The translations under genes were made by a program, and so were the position numbers. Below are positions 1 through 7,124 of a stretch of 20,794 bases of DNA, one piece after another. This DNA is from CAZYQW01 sp964649825 (lineage in GTDB: Bacteria; Planctomycetota; B15-G4; JADJEK01): the NCBI GenBank assembly GCA_964649825.1, contig CAZYQW010000097.1, forward strand, positions 1 through 20,794. Direction: 5' to 3'. The notes under the pieces are model-generated. The model saw nothing but the letters and a program-made list of their open reading frames with translations, was not told the origin of the DNA and ran no database searches. Each line of letters begins with the position of its first letter. The stretch's first letter is position 1.

Positions 1-10
1 CGTTTCTCCG

Positions 11-102
11 GGGCCCTCGTCATCGCTTGCTGCGTTGCTCCTCCTCGACGTATCTCGAATACGCGGTCGTCGTCGCGCCTTGCCAGCGACGACGATGACC
101 TC
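11..102 (-). repeat. Structured non-coding repeat, copy A, downstream of the ATL-dioxygenase gene
   Basis: Read on the minus strand this copy carries, in order, GAGGTCATCG (102-93), AGGCGC (80-75), TACGTCGAGGA (52-42), GCAACG (38-33) and CGAGGGCCC (19-11). Copy B at 20692-20784 has the same blocks in the same order, with spacers of 12, 22, 3 and 13 nt (4 instead of 3 in B). The minus-strand RNA would form an outer stem of 95-85 with 27-17 (11 pairs, one of them G-U) and an inner hairpin of 63-59 with 53-49 around a 5-nt loop. It begins 32 nt after the stop codon of the minus-strand gene ending at 135, so it would lie in that gene's 3' UTR. The plus strand pairs less well (A-C instead of G-U), which favours the minus strand as the functional one. 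Function unknown. Confidence 0.75.
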
Positions 103-134
103 CGGATAATCCACCAACAATCTGAATCACACCA

Positions 135-1346
135 CTAGCGCGCGAGATGGAAGACGATCCCGATCGCGGCGCGTCTGCCGCGCGTGACCGTCTGCATCCC
201 ATGGCGCACCGGCCCGCGCGGCCCGTCGCTCGAGGGGAAGATCACGACGTCGCCGAGATCGACTGCGATCGTCTCGTGCGCGTCGCCGTCCGCTCGTTCC
301 TCGACGAGCAGGAACTCGCCGCCGTCGAAGTCCTCACCCCGCCGGGACAGCACGAGCAACGCCTGGAGCGGGAACGAGAGGTCGCCGTACAGGTCGCGGT
401 GCGCGTGGTTCACGCCGCCGGCGGGGTACTCGATCAGGACCATCGAGCCGCGGAGCTGGCCGCGCGCGCGGCACTCGGCGCGGAACGCTTCGGGATCGTC
501 GGGGAAGTCGCGTCCGGTCCACGCGCGCGCGGTCGGGACGAGGAGACGGTAGATGGCGTCGCGGAGCCCGCCGAGCGCATGCGACGGCGGTTCTCGGAGG
601 TAGTGGTAGTCGCCGACGCCGAACCCGTGGCGTTCCATGCGGACGCTCCGCTCGAAGCGGTTCGGACGCGCGGCAACCAGCGTGTCGGAGGCTTCGCGCG
701 GCTCTCGACCGTCTGCCCCGTCGTCGCCGCGGGCCTCGTCCTGGAAGACGCGGCACTCCGCGGCGGAGAACGCGCGCTGCCGCGACCAGCCGTTCCGCGC
801 GACGTCCGCGATGATCGCGTCGCCGTCGGCCGCGAGCCGCGTGATCGATGGGAGCGGATCCTGTCGCCGGCCGGCGGGTCGCGGCGGAACGCGCCACGGC
901 AGCTCTCGCCAGTCCGCCTCGTCCGCGTGGACGAAGCCGCGTGCCCGGCCCGTCGGCTCGTCCGGCGCGGGGCTGACCGCGTCGTGCGACCAGTCGTCGA
1001 CGCGAGCGTCGCCCGCCGGGAGGAAGCGGCGCCGCCGGTGGTTCAGCACGACGGCGACGCCGCGGCGACGGATCCACGCCGCGACCGATTCCGACTCGCG
1101 AGGCCGCGCTCCCTCGCGCTCGAGCCGTCTTCGTTGCTCGGCGGCCCGGCGCGGGTCCTTCGCCATTGCTCCGTTCGCCGCGACGACGCGGTGCCACGGG
1201 AAGTCGGAATCGAACGCTGCGCGGTTCACCACGTGCGCGACGGCGCGGGCCGCTCCCGACCGGCCGGCGGCGGCGGCCACCTCGAGGAAGGAGCGGGTTT
1301 CGCCGCGCGGGATCGCGCGGATCGCGTCCTCGTAACGCGAGCTCAC
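135..1346 (-). CDS. Alkyltransferase-like (ATL) domain fused to a 2OG-Fe(II) dioxygenase
   Basis: 403 residues from a GTG start. Residues about 1-85 match the DNA-binding domain of O6-alkylguanine-DNA alkyltransferases. The active-site motif reads PWHRVV (50-55), with Trp where true alkyltransferases have Cys. That substitution defines ATL proteins, which bind O6-alkylguanine and flag it for nucleotide excision repair rather than repairing it. Residues about 180-403 look like a 2-oxoglutarate/Fe(II) oxygenase: HRD at 316-318 and a distal His at 382 as iron ligands, and Arg 391/392 for 2OG. This half resembles the small uncharacterised COG3826-type oxygenases more than classical AlkB. The GTG start overlaps the upstream stop as GTGA, and no Shine-Dalgarno is visible, so translation is probably coupled. 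It is the last gene of the operon. Substrate of the oxygenase unknown; a role in alkylated nucleic acid is inferred from the fusion. Confidence 0.85.
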   Translation of the reverse strand: MSSRYEDAIRAIPRGETRSFLEVAAAAGRSGAARAVAHVVNRAAFDSDFPWHRVVAANGAMAKDPRRAAEQRRRLEREGARPRESESVAAWIRRRGVAVVLNHRRRRFLPAGDARVDDWSHDAVSPAPDEPTGRARGFVHADEADWRELPWRVPPRPAGRRQDPLPSITRLAADGDAIIADVARNGWSRQRAFSAAECRVFQDEARGDDGADGREPREASDTLVAARPNRFERSVRMERHGFGVGDYHYLREPPSHALGGLRDAIYRLLVPTARAWTGRDFPDDPEAFRAECRARGQLRGSMVLIEYPAGGVNHAHRDLYGDLSFPLQALLVLSRRGEDFDGGEFLLVEERADGDAHETIAVDLGDVVIFPSSDGPRGPVRHGMQTVTRGRRAAIGIVFHLAR

Positions 1347-2812
1347 GGCCAGGGCGGCGCGACGAGGCGTCGCCGGCCGTCGTGGCTGACCGGCACGTCC
1401 GGGTCGTCGCGATCGAAGTCGCGGTCCCAGAGCTGGCACGTCACCTGCTTGTGCTGCTGATCCAGCCCTTCGCAGTAGTTGGTGAAGAGGCAACGACGCA
1501 CGTCGTGACCCCGACCGAGCCGGACCTTCGTGAACCAGTCCGGGTCGGCGAGCGTCTGCCGGGCCGACGCGATCGCGTCCGCGTCGCCGTCCACGATCGC
1601 GCGCTCGGCCTGGCGGAAACCGCAGATGCCTCCGGCCGCCACGATCGGAGTCGCGTGCCCCGCGGCGCGCACCGCGTCGCGGACTTCCCGCGCGAGCGCG
1701 AGGTTGCGGCCGAACGGTCCACGCTCGTCGGAGCGGACCGTCGGCATGCACTCGTGACCGCTCTTGCCCGTGTACGGATAGACCGCCCACCCGACGCGCG
1801 GCTCTTTCGCGTCCTCGAACTTCCCACCCTTCGACAACGACAGGAAGTCCATCCCCGCCTCGGCGAACCGGACCGCGTAGTACGCGGCATCGTCGACGCG
1901 CGAGCCGCCTTCGATCACCTCGTCGGAGAGGAAGCGGCAGCCGACGCAGTAGTCGGCGCCGACGCGTTCGCGCACGCGGGCGAACACTTCTAGCGGCAGG
2001 CGGACGCGGTTCCTGCGGCTGCCGCCGTAGCCGTCGGCGCGATCGTTGAGGCGCGAGAGGAACCCCGCCATGGTGTAGGCATGGGCATAGTGGAGCTCGA
2101 CGCCGTCGAAGCCGGCGTCGCGGGCGCGGGCGGCGGCGTTCGCGAACAGGTCGGGCAGGACGCGGGGAAGCTCGGCGACGTGGGGAAGGTGAACGTCCCA
2201 TACCCGCTCGCGGTAGCCGCGGTCGAGCGCCTCGAGGTCACGTGCGGTCAGCGTCGCCTCGACGACCGCGCGCGGCGCCGCCAGCAGATGCTCGCGAACC
2301 GACCTCTCATCCGCCGTCGTCCATGCCGGTTGTCCGGTGGCGGCGGCGAGGCGCCGGCGCAGGTCCTCGCCGACGGCGAGGTAGCGCGCGAAGTACTTCT
2401 CGGGGGTCGGTCGCCGGCGCACGGTGAGGAAATCGATGACCTGGATCAGGAGCCGCGTCTCGCCGGCGGAGTGCTCGCGCACCGTGTCGACGAGGCGTCG
2501 CAGCCCGGGGACGAAGCGGTCATCTCCGATGCGCAGGAGCGGTCCGCTCGCGACGTCGCGGATCCCCGTCGCCTCGACCACGAGTACGCCGGGCCGACCA
2601 CGCGCGAAACGGGCGTACCAGTCGATGACGTCGTCGGTCACGAAGCCGTCCTCGGTCGCGCGCCACGGAACCATCGCGGGGACCCACGTGCGGTGTCGGG
2701 CCGTGATCGGCCCGAGGCGAAGCGGAGAGAACCAACGGCTCGCGCCGGCGTCCTCGGCCGTCGGCCATCGTTCGGCCGGGACTTCGTGGCGGATCGTGTC
2801 CCGCTCGCTCAT
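1343..2812 (-). CDS. Old Yellow Enzyme-family NADH:flavin oxidoreductase
   Basis: 489 residues. It is a TIM-barrel FMN enzyme that would reduce activated C=C bonds or similar electrophiles with NAD(P)H. Seen: the family's substrate-binding pair H241-x-x-H244 in HYAHAY, followed by FLSRLNDRADGYGGS with the downstream RNR, and a late glycine-rich phosphate-binding region (IVAAGGI, then DAIASARQTLADPDW). Near the C-terminus are Cys 441, 447 and 459 (C-x5-C-x11-C). Dienoyl-CoA reductase-type members carry a C-x2-C-x3-C-x11-C 4Fe-4S motif at about this place, so this may be a degenerate or altered cluster site. There is an unusual insert around residues 125-200. The ATG overlaps the stop of the upstream TPR gene as ATGA and no Shine-Dalgarno is visible, so translation is probably coupled. 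Family is firm; substrate is not known. Confidence 0.88.
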   Translation of the reverse strand: MSERDTIRHEVPAERWPTAEDAGASRWFSPLRLGPITARHRTWVPAMVPWRATEDGFVTDDVIDWYARFARGRPGVLVVEATGIRDVASGPLLRIGDDRFVPGLRRLVDTVREHSAGETRLLIQVIDFLTVRRRPTPEKYFARYLAVGEDLRRRLAAATGQPAWTTADERSVREHLLAAPRAVVEATLTARDLEALDRGYRERVWDVHLPHVAELPRVLPDLFANAAARARDAGFDGVELHYAHAYTMAGFLSRLNDRADGYGGSRRNRVRLPLEVFARVRERVGADYCVGCRFLSDEVIEGGSRVDDAAYYAVRFAEAGMDFLSLSKGGKFEDAKEPRVGWAVYPYTGKSGHECMPTVRSDERGPFGRNLALAREVRDAVRAAGHATPIVAAGGICGFRQAERAIVDGDADAIASARQTLADPDWFTKVRLGRGHDVRRCLFTNYCEGLDQQHKQVTCQLWDRDFDRDDPDVPVSHDGRRRLVAPPWP

Positions 2813-3759
2813 CGTTCGAGCCGAGACGGGTCGGCGAGGTCGGCCTCCGCCGCGATCCGACCGAACGCGCCCCACGACGGATGATCGAGCGTCGCCTCGA
2901 GCCGTCGCCTCGCGTCGTCTCGTCGTCCCTGGAACCAGTCGTGCATCGCGAGCCCGTACGCGATCGTCGACGATCCGACCGAGTCCTCGCGCGGAGCGTG
3001 GGCGAGCTCGGCGGGATCGAGCTCGCCTCGGAAGACCAGCAGAAGGCGGTGGTAGTCGAGGTTCTCGATGACGTCCATGCCGGCGGTGATCGGCTCGAGC
3101 GCCCGCCGCGCGCCGGCCTCGTCGCCGCGACGCTGCCGGATCAGGTAGAGCCAGTACGACGCGGAGCACACGCGGTCCGGATTGTCCGCGATGGCGAGGT
3201 CGCGCGAATACGCGTCCTCCGCGGCGGCGAGGTCTCCGCGGAGGTAGTGCGCAAGTCCGAGGTGGTAGAGGATGTTCGACTTCATGGTGCCGATCGGGAC
3301 GTTGCGGGCGTTCGGCTGGCCGTCCGGCTCGATCTCGTCGGGCAAGCCGGCCGCGAGCCGCTTCGCGTGCTCGAGGTCTCGGACCGCGTCGTCGAACCGC
3401 CGCAGCGTGATGTAACGGTGCCCTCGATGGCGGTAGAACCGCGGGTCGTACGGGTGCTTCGCGATCCCCTCGGAGAAGAAGTCGATCGCCTCGCGATAGA
3501 GCCCGAGGTACGCGAGCCGACGGCCGTACCAGAGGATCGCGTCCGCGTCCGCGGGATCGGCGGCGTAGGCGCCGTGCGCGCGTTCGAGGTCCGCCCCGAG
3601 CTCGGCTCGCCGCTCGGCGGACAGCTCGGGCGGCTCGAGGGGGTCGCCGAGGAGCGAGATCGCCTGGGCCCCGGGCGGCAGCGTGCGATCCGAGGAAGGC
3701 TCGGGACCGGCGCAGCCGGCGAGCGCGAGGCCGAGCGACACGATCGATGTTCGTCTCAT
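2809..3759 (-). CDS. TPR-repeat lipoprotein
   Basis: 316 residues. A short signal peptide ends in the lipobox LAGC (Cys16), so the protein should be lipidated and anchored in the envelope. Residues about 60-135 form recognisable tetratricopeptide repeats (patterns such as LWYGRRLAYLGLYREAI and FYRHRGHRYITLRRFDDAV). A further repeat follows at about 165-190 (ILYHLGLAHYLRGDLAAAE) and helical material continues to the end. TPRs are protein-protein interaction scaffolds; no enzymatic motif is visible. The gene starts 20 bp after the stop of the peroxiredoxin-like gene and its stop overlaps the start of the oxidoreductase gene by 4 bp. I chose this ATG because it puts the lipobox at the right distance; upstream codons run back into the preceding gene. 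Partner unknown. Confidence 0.82.
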   Translation of the reverse strand: MRRTSIVSLGLALAGCAGPEPSSDRTLPPGAQAISLLGDPLEPPELSAERRAELGADLERAHGAYAADPADADAILWYGRRLAYLGLYREAIDFFSEGIAKHPYDPRFYRHRGHRYITLRRFDDAVRDLEHAKRLAAGLPDEIEPDGQPNARNVPIGTMKSNILYHLGLAHYLRGDLAAAEDAYSRDLAIADNPDRVCSASYWLYLIRQRRGDEAGARRALEPITAGMDVIENLDYHRLLLVFRGELDPAELAHAPREDSVGSSTIAYGLAMHDWFQGRRDDARRRLEATLDHPSWGAFGRIAAEADLADPSRLER

Positions 3760-3779
3760 CCGATGGTTCGATCCATCCC

Positions 3780-4364
3780 TCAACCGAAGTAGGGCGGCTC
3801 GTTGCCGGGCTTCCACTTGATGTTGCATCCCATGCTCGGGCGCTGCTCCTCGGCGACCGGCGTGCCGGCGAGGACTCGGTCCGCCGCCGCCCGCAGATCG
3901 ACGCCCGTGATCGGGACGCCGCTGTCCGGACGGCTGCCGTCGAACTGTCCGCGGTAGACCAGCCGGCGGCCGGCGTCGTACAAGAAGAAATCCGGCGTGC
4001 ATGCGGCGGTGTACGCCTTCGCGACCGACTGATCCTCGTCGATCAGGTACGGGAACGCATAGCCGAAGCGATCGGCGTCCTCCTTCATTCGCTCCGGGCG
4101 ATCGTCGGCGTACTTCTCCTGCGAGAAGTCGTTCGAGTTGATCGCCACGGTCGCCAGCCCGCGGCCCTCGTACTCGCGGCAGAACGCGGCGAGGTCGCGC
4201 TGCAGGTGCTTCACGAACGGACAGTGATTGCAGATGAACATGACGAGGAGCGCCGTCGCGTCCGCGAAGTCGTCGAGCGTGAAGGTCCGGCCGTCGGCGT
4301 CCTTCAGCGAGAAGTCGGGAGCGGGGCTCCCAAGCGGCACCATTGTCGAGGGGGTCAGAACCAT
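3780..4364 (-). CDS. Thioredoxin-fold peroxiredoxin-like protein (PRX_like1 / AhpC-TSA type)
   Basis: 194 residues. The N-terminus (LGSPAPDFSLKDADG) and central LLVMFICNHCPFVKHL are typical of the AhpC/TSA-redoxin fold, with a CxxC pair (Cys45, Cys48) where peroxiredoxins have their peroxidatic cysteine region. The C-terminal GCNIKWK (about 179-185) is characteristic of the peroxiredoxin-like group 1. It probably reduces a thiol, disulfide or peroxide substrate; the physiological substrate is not established for this group. No signal peptide, so cytoplasmic. The ATG at 4364 is supported by GGAGG with a 6-nt spacer; a second in-frame Met lies 7 codons later. First gene of the four-gene minus-strand operon. 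Confidence 0.9.
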   Translation of the reverse strand: MVLTPSTMVPLGSPAPDFSLKDADGRTFTLDDFADATALLVMFICNHCPFVKHLQRDLAAFCREYEGRGLATVAINSNDFSQEKYADDRPERMKEDADRFGYAFPYLIDEDQSVAKAYTAACTPDFFLYDAGRRLVYRGQFDGSRPDSGVPITGVDLRAAADRVLAGTPVAEEQRPSMGCNIKWKPGNEPPYFG

Positions 4365-4635
4365 CGGTCGCCTCCGCGTCGTTTCCAGTCGTCGTTCGGG
4401 GCCCGGCCGCGGCCGAGTCGATCCGGCCGCCGGGTCTCTCGCGCGGCCGGACGAACATCGTAGCGCAACGCGGCACCGGGCCGGTCGCCGGCCGGGAGTG
4501 TCATGCGAGGAGGTACGACGTGACCTTTCCATACACGTCCGTCCGCCGGTGGTCGCGTTCCTTGAACCTGGAACGGGTCTACCTGGGACGGAGCGCGGAG
4601 CGAGAACCGCATCAGATTGAGAATCTGCTCCACCC
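4365..4635. other. Intergenic region between cassette and redox operon
   Basis: 271 bp without a convincing gene. It must hold the promoter of the peroxiredoxin-like operon, but I see no clear -35/-10 pair. On the minus strand, 9 nt after the cassette's last stop codon, lies a 6-bp hairpin CAGATT-CTC-AATCTG (4613-4627) with no T-run, a weak terminator candidate. A second small hairpin is GTTCC (4557-4561) with GGAAC (4570-4574). Two 11-bp direct repeats, ACCTGGAACGG (4566-4576) and ACCTGGGACGG (4581-4591), are spaced 15 bp apart. Confidence 0.5.
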
Positions 4636-5484
4636 CTACGCTCCTCGAGTGGAGAGGTGGTCCAAGTCCAGCGGATCACTCTCCACGTACTCGCGGGCAG
4701 TCAGGTCATCGAGTGTGTGGACGACGCCGTCGACTTTGACGACGCGGCCCGATTCCGGCAGGCGCTCGAGCCAAGCATGGAGGTAGTCGTCCCAGCCCTG
4801 GTTCTCGAACGAGCGCTCGTCCTCGTTCCGGATGAACCAGAACATGAGCTCTACCTCGTCGGCGTCCCAGGACGGGGCTGCACGGACACGAATCTCACGG
4901 AGCGCCCGCAAAGCTCGTCCTTCGCCGCTTTCCTTGTCGTGCTTCGACGACATCCGCTTCATCAAGGGAGACGCGAACCGCACGAAGCCGTCGGGGAACG
5001 CCGCTCGAGTTCGCTTTCGTGCCAGGGCAAGGGACAAGCGACGAGCGTCAGCGTCGGTATGGCACCCCTCGACACGATCCCAACCGGCCACTACCGACTT
5101 CTCGATCGTCATCACGCGATCGAGGTCGGCCACGAGTCGCTGATCGGCCACTCCAGGAATGAAGGCGTAGTTCGGTCTGCGGCCACGTTCGGCCTCGCCG
5201 AGGATGGAACCTTCGACTTCGACCAGGGGGCTGACTTCGACGAACGGACGATCACCGCACCGCCGGACGAGGTCGCAGGTCTGGGTGAGCACTGCGAAGC
5301 CACGAACCCCCGCCTCGGCGTTTTCGGTGTCTTCAGTAGCTGCCGCCGCGCCATCGTCCGTCAGTGGGTGCTTGGTGTCGGTCCGAAAAAGAAACCACTG
5401 CTCGCCGACGACGCAATCGCCTTGACGCCAAAGATGGAGCGTTCGGTCGACTTGTTGGCGGCCCGCATCGTCAAGGACTTCCAC
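4636..5484 (-). CDS. Uncharacterised protein with TQTCDLVR motif, third gene of cassette
   Basis: 282 residues from a GTG start. I do not recognise a named family. The N-terminal half contains LWRQGDCVVGEQWFLF (18-33) and then FAVLTQTCDLVRRCGDRPFVEVSPLV (63-88), a hydrophobic strand leading to a conserved-looking TQTCDLVR with two nearby cysteines (70, 76). The middle is basic and helical (ARRLSLALARKRTRAAFP), then RFASPLMKR and ELMFWFIRNEDE. The C-terminus is acidic. No signal peptide or membrane segment. The GTG at 5484 was chosen because it sits 14 bp inside the end of the upstream HTH gene with GAGGAA about 8-10 nt before it, and no in-frame ATG occurs until well inside the protein. The overlap indicates co-translation with the HTH gene. 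It could be the effector or an accessory of the cassette; no catalytic assignment is possible from the sequence. Confidence 0.72.
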   Translation of the reverse strand: MEVLDDAGRQQVDRTLHLWRQGDCVVGEQWFLFRTDTKHPLTDDGAAAATEDTENAEAGVRGFAVLTQTCDLVRRCGDRPFVEVSPLVEVEGSILGEAERGRRPNYAFIPGVADQRLVADLDRVMTIEKSVVAGWDRVEGCHTDADARRLSLALARKRTRAAFPDGFVRFASPLMKRMSSKHDKESGEGRALRALREIRVRAAPSWDADEVELMFWFIRNEDERSFENQGWDDYLHAWLERLPESGRVVKVDGVVHTLDDLTAREYVESDPLDLDHLSTRGA

Positions 5485-6184
5485 GCTGCTTGTTCCTCGC
5501 CGTTCGAGCTGCCCGCGCGCGACCGGACTCGCGATGCACGCGCTCGCTCTTCGAATCGAAGAGCTCCTCTGGCGGAAGCGGCTTGCGCGCAGCCTTCGCC
5601 TCCGCGCTAAGTTCGGCGAACGCAGGAGCGAGTCGTGCCTCGCTTCGACCGAGAGCCGCACGCGCTTCATCGAAGCGCTGCGCCACCATCATCTTGAACG
5701 GGGTTGTGCCCTCGCTAGCATCCAACAGGGCGGCGCGCGTGCTCCGAGCGCTGCCGCGATCAGCGTCGCGGACGACGTCCAGGATGTGCTTGAGTCGTTT
5801 CGCGTTCCCGGACTTCAGCGGCTTGCCGCTGGCCCAGAAGTGGACGCTGCGACGGGACACCTCGAAGAGTTCGCCGAGCTGCTCCCATGTGAGGCCCGAG
5901 ACGCGCCGTAGGTCGGAGATGGCCTTTCGGGTCGCTTCGGGATCCGGCTCGGGCTGACTCTCGACCCGCTCCCATCCGGCGCCGCTCATCGTCGCATCCG
6001 ACCCGTGAACGAACGAGGTATCCCAGACTCTCGTCGGTTCGGCGGAGGAGGTACCCGAGATCAAGAGCGCCCCGCTGACCACGATCAGTGAGAAACAGGG
6101 ACGGTCGCGGATGCCTCTGAGGCCCAAGAAGGATGTCGTGCCGTCGCTGACGGGCGGTTCGTGCAGCAGGGGCTGGAGACTCAT
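5471..6184 (-). CDS. Helix-turn-helix (XRE-like) protein, middle gene of cassette
   Basis: 237 residues. A helix-turn-helix is clear at about 86-122 (LRRVSGLTWEQLGELFEVS followed by RRSVHFWASGK), the pattern of XRE/Cro-type DNA-binding domains. Residues 31-45 are markedly hydrophobic (FSLIVVSGALLISGT) and could be a membrane-associated helix or simply a core strand, which is unusual for a repressor. Residues 175-237 are charged and helical with a very basic tail. The ATG overlaps the stop of the TIGR04255 gene as ATGA and is preceded by a strong GGAGG with a 6-nt spacer, so the start is secure. The last 14 bp overlap the next gene. The likely role is autoregulation of the cassette, perhaps at the palindrome at 7125-7158; that link is inference. 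Confidence 0.82.
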   Translation of the reverse strand: MSLQPLLHEPPVSDGTTSFLGLRGIRDRPCFSLIVVSGALLISGTSSAEPTRVWDTSFVHGSDATMSGAGWERVESQPEPDPEATRKAISDLRRVSGLTWEQLGELFEVSRRSVHFWASGKPLKSGNAKRLKHILDVVRDADRGSARSTRAALLDASEGTTPFKMMVAQRFDEARAALGRSEARLAPAFAELSAEAKAARKPLPPEELFDSKSERVHRESGRARAARTARNKQRGSP

Positions 6185-7044
6185 GGTTCACCTCCATATC
6201 GGCGCAGGAACTCGTCGGTCACTACCCAGCGGAAGATGCTGTAGATCCGCTCGGCGAAGCCGCGCGTCTGCTCAACGATCGCGTCGACGTCGAGGGCGTG
6301 AGTCTTCGTCTGAAAGCCGTCGATATCGAGCAGCCAGCTCGCCTCGTCGATTGCTTCCACCGCGCCGGGGTCGACCGTGCCGCGTGGCGGGACGAGTCCC
6401 CACCGAGCGGTCACTTGCCCGGCATCATGAGGCAGCACGAAAGCGGTTTCCGAAATCGAATGCCGTACATGAGCGGAAAGCGACGTTCCAAGAATGCCGG
6501 AAACCTCTGGGCGGACGAGCTGCGGCAACGCGCTGAGGTGCTTCCCAGCCACCCGGTCGATGTAGCGAACCCCGAGGCGGTCCACGACCCGGGGATCGAC
6601 GTGCTCCTTGAGCGTTTGCAGCACCAGACCGAGGCGCTTCAAGAAGTCGTCGCGGCTCGTGTAGTTCGTCGTCTCGAGCGCGAGGAAGTCGGAGGCCAGA
6701 GTGACGTACCACGCCTCGCTTGCGTCGTGGAAGCGCCAGACCGTGTTCGAGCGCGTGTTCATGACCCCCTGCGGCCCAAAGACGACGCCGCGGCTCTGCT
6801 CCGGGCGCAGAACAGGGTATTGCTGCCGGATGGCTTCTTGAAACGGTGCGATGAATTCCCGCTGCTCCACGGATGCGATGAGCGGAAAGCGCACCTGGGC
6901 GATCACCCGGACCAGCGGCGGGTCGATCAGCGGAACTTCTGCAGGTGGCGGTCCCGTTAGGGGAGTCTCGGCGGTGTTCACGGGTTGCTCATCCTCTGTC
7001 GGGCTCGCGAGCGTGCGCGAGCCTGCACGCAAGGTATAGGGCAT
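6181..7044 (-). CDS. TIGR04255 family protein, first gene of cassette
   Basis: 287 residues from the ATG at 7044. Family signatures: PPLVRVIAQVRFPLI (42-56), FLALETTNYTSRDDFL (120-135) and VDRLGVRYIDRV (154-165). These match the sporadically distributed TIGR04255 family, whose biochemical function is not known. No catalytic motif, signal peptide or membrane segment is apparent. The start is uncertain: the ATG at 7044 lacks a good ribosome site, whereas a GTG at 6981 (residue 22) has GAGG about 11 nt upstream and would remove a low-complexity Pro/Thr/Glu-rich leader. The stop overlaps the start of the HTH gene by 4 bp. It is the promoter-proximal gene of the three-gene unit and its base composition looks less GC-rich than the operon to its left, consistent with acquisition by transfer (not computed). 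Confidence 0.82.
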   Translation of the reverse strand: MPYTLRAGSRTLASPTEDEQPVNTAETPLTGPPPAEVPLIDPPLVRVIAQVRFPLIASVEQREFIAPFQEAIRQQYPVLRPEQSRGVVFGPQGVMNTRSNTVWRFHDASEAWYVTLASDFLALETTNYTSRDDFLKRLGLVLQTLKEHVDPRVVDRLGVRYIDRVAGKHLSALPQLVRPEVSGILGTSLSAHVRHSISETAFVLPHDAGQVTARWGLVPPRGTVDPGAVEAIDEASWLLDIDGFQTKTHALDVDAIVEQTRGFAERIYSIFRWVVTDEFLRRYGGEP

Positions 7045-7124
7045 CACGATTGACTTGTGAAGTGCTGTGTGAAGTGAAGGGCCTCGATCGGGGCATGGGC
7101 ACGATGAATCGCTGGCGCGGAATC

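Noticed and set aside
11..102. Integron attC-like site (palindrome after a stop codon)
   Set aside because: No RYYYAAC/GTTRRRY core boxes, no integrase gene, and conserved blocks differ from attC organisation.
20..202. Short minus-strand ORF through repeat copy A (SRYVEEEQRS)
   Set aside because: The equivalent frame in copy B is broken by a 1-nt indel while RNA pairing is preserved, so coding is unlikely.
4545..4580. tRNA T-arm-like GTTCC-AGGTTCAA-GGAAC on the minus strand
   Set aside because: Loop is 8 nt with the wrong sequence, and no acceptor stem, anticodon arm or CCA end can be assembled around it.
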